From Succinivibrionaceae bacterium (lineage in GTDB: Bacteria; Pseudomonadota; Gammaproteobacteria; Enterobacterales; Succinivibrionaceae), in contig DMTG01000281.1 of NCBI GenBank assembly GCA_003477345.1, positions 1 to 5,235 of the forward strand: DNA of 5,235 nt, in the 5' to 3' direction. This document shows positions 4,894 to 5,235 of the stretch, in pieces (within the stretch, counting starts at the first letter, position 1; the number at the start of each line of letters is the position of its first letter). The notes beneath the pieces were generated by a model that did no database searches, had not been told where the DNA came from, and saw only the letters and a program-made list of their open reading frames with translations. The position numbers and the translations under genes are program-made.

Positions 4894-5235
4894 ATGAAAA
4901 ATATACTGCTTATAAGCGGCCATCCCAATCTTGAAAACTCAGTGGGCAACAAAGCGGTCATTGAGGAGTTTAAAAGACTCTGTCCGCAGGCAGAAATCAG
5001 ACTATTAGATGAACTTTACGGTGACTACAGAATTGATGTCAGCGCAGAACAGAGTGCCCTGACTAAAGCTGATATCATCATCTGGCAGTTTCCTTTCTAC
5101 TGGTACTACATGCCTGCTCTGCTAAAAAAATGGCTGGATGATGTATTCACGCACGGCTTCGCTCACGGTTCCAAAGGCAAAGCGCTTGAAGGCAGACATC
5201 TTGTGCTGTCATTTACCACAGGAGCCTCCGCTGAT
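4894..5235 (+). CDS. NAD(P)H:quinone oxidoreductase, flavodoxin_2 fold, KefF/YwrO-like (3' end outside window)
   Basis: The frame is open from the ATG at 4894 to the right edge (114 codons, no stop); relatives have about 175-200 residues, so roughly the last third is missing. The start KNILLISGHPN (2-12) is the first beta strand and FMN phosphate loop of this family. WQFPFYWYYMPALLKKWLDDV (split as WQFPFYWYYMP at 64-74 and ALLKKWLDDV at 75-84) followed by THGFAHG (86-92) and FTTGA (107-111) is close to KefF, KefG and YwrO. These cytoplasmic FMN enzymes reduce quinones and related electrophiles with NAD(P)H by two electrons; KefF and KefG also act as ancillary subunits of KefC/KefB potassium channels. 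No channel gene is visible. A strong Shine-Dalgarno (AGGAG, 6 nt from the ATG) and the 30-bp gap indicate co-transcription with the amidohydrolase gene. A detoxification role is plausible but inferred. Confidence 0.9.
   Translation, partial: MKNILLISGHPNLENSVGNKAVIEEFKRLCPQAEIRLLDELYGDYRIDVSAEQSALTKADIIIWQFPFYWYYMPALLKKWLDDVFTHGFAHGSKGKALEGRHLVLSFTTGASAD

Noticed and set aside
4342..4923. Two minus-strand ORFs inside the amidohydrolase and reductase genes
   Set aside because: Antisense shadows of genes with intact active-site motifs.

Overview
The window looks like chromosomal DNA from a Gram-negative bacterium, probably a gammaproteobacterium. The evidence is a TRAP transporter, a GntR/FCD regulator, a RspA/ManD-like enolase-superfamily enzyme, a good match to an E. 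coli-type CRP site and a KefF-like quinone reductase. Coding DNA is of moderate GC and the gaps are AT-rich. A gut lineage such as Succinivibrionaceae would fit, but that is only a guess from gene content and base composition.

Left two thirds (about 1-3615), minus strand. A sugar-acid catabolic operon is read right to left: a FadR-type GntR regulator (3528 or 3573 to 2839), a D-mannonate/D-gluconate dehydratase-like enzyme (2776-1529), a TRAP substrate-binding lipoprotein (1493-504) and the TRAP small permease DctQ (488 to the left edge, incomplete). The large permease DctM is expected beyond the left edge. The likely logic is that the TRAP system imports an aldonate or uronate-type acid, the dehydratase converts a sugar acid to its 2-keto-3-deoxy form, and the regulator controls the operon. 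The gntR promoter has a perfect TATAAT -10, a poor -35, a near-consensus CRP site centred about -41 (class II position), and a palindromic operator over the expected transcription start. A 17/20 copy of the same 20-bp operator lies directly upstream of the dehydratase gene.

Middle (3574-3864), intergenic. This AT-rich gap separates the divergent gntR and amidohydrolase genes. Its right part holds a good sigma70 promoter (TTGACA, 16 bp, GATAAT) embedded in three copies of a 21-bp operator, TAATTTACA-N3-TGTAAATTA: two perfect and one imperfect. This operator is unrelated to the GntR one, so a second, unseen regulator probably controls the rightward genes.

Right third (3865-5235), plus strand. 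An ACMSD-like metal-dependent amidohydrolase, with an N-terminus resembling a signal peptide, is followed 30 bp later by a flavodoxin-fold NAD(P)H:quinone oxidoreductase of the KefF/YwrO type, cut by the right edge. The pair may handle aromatic or quinone-type compounds, but the substrate cannot be read from the sequence. No RNA genes, mobile elements or CRISPR arrays were seen.
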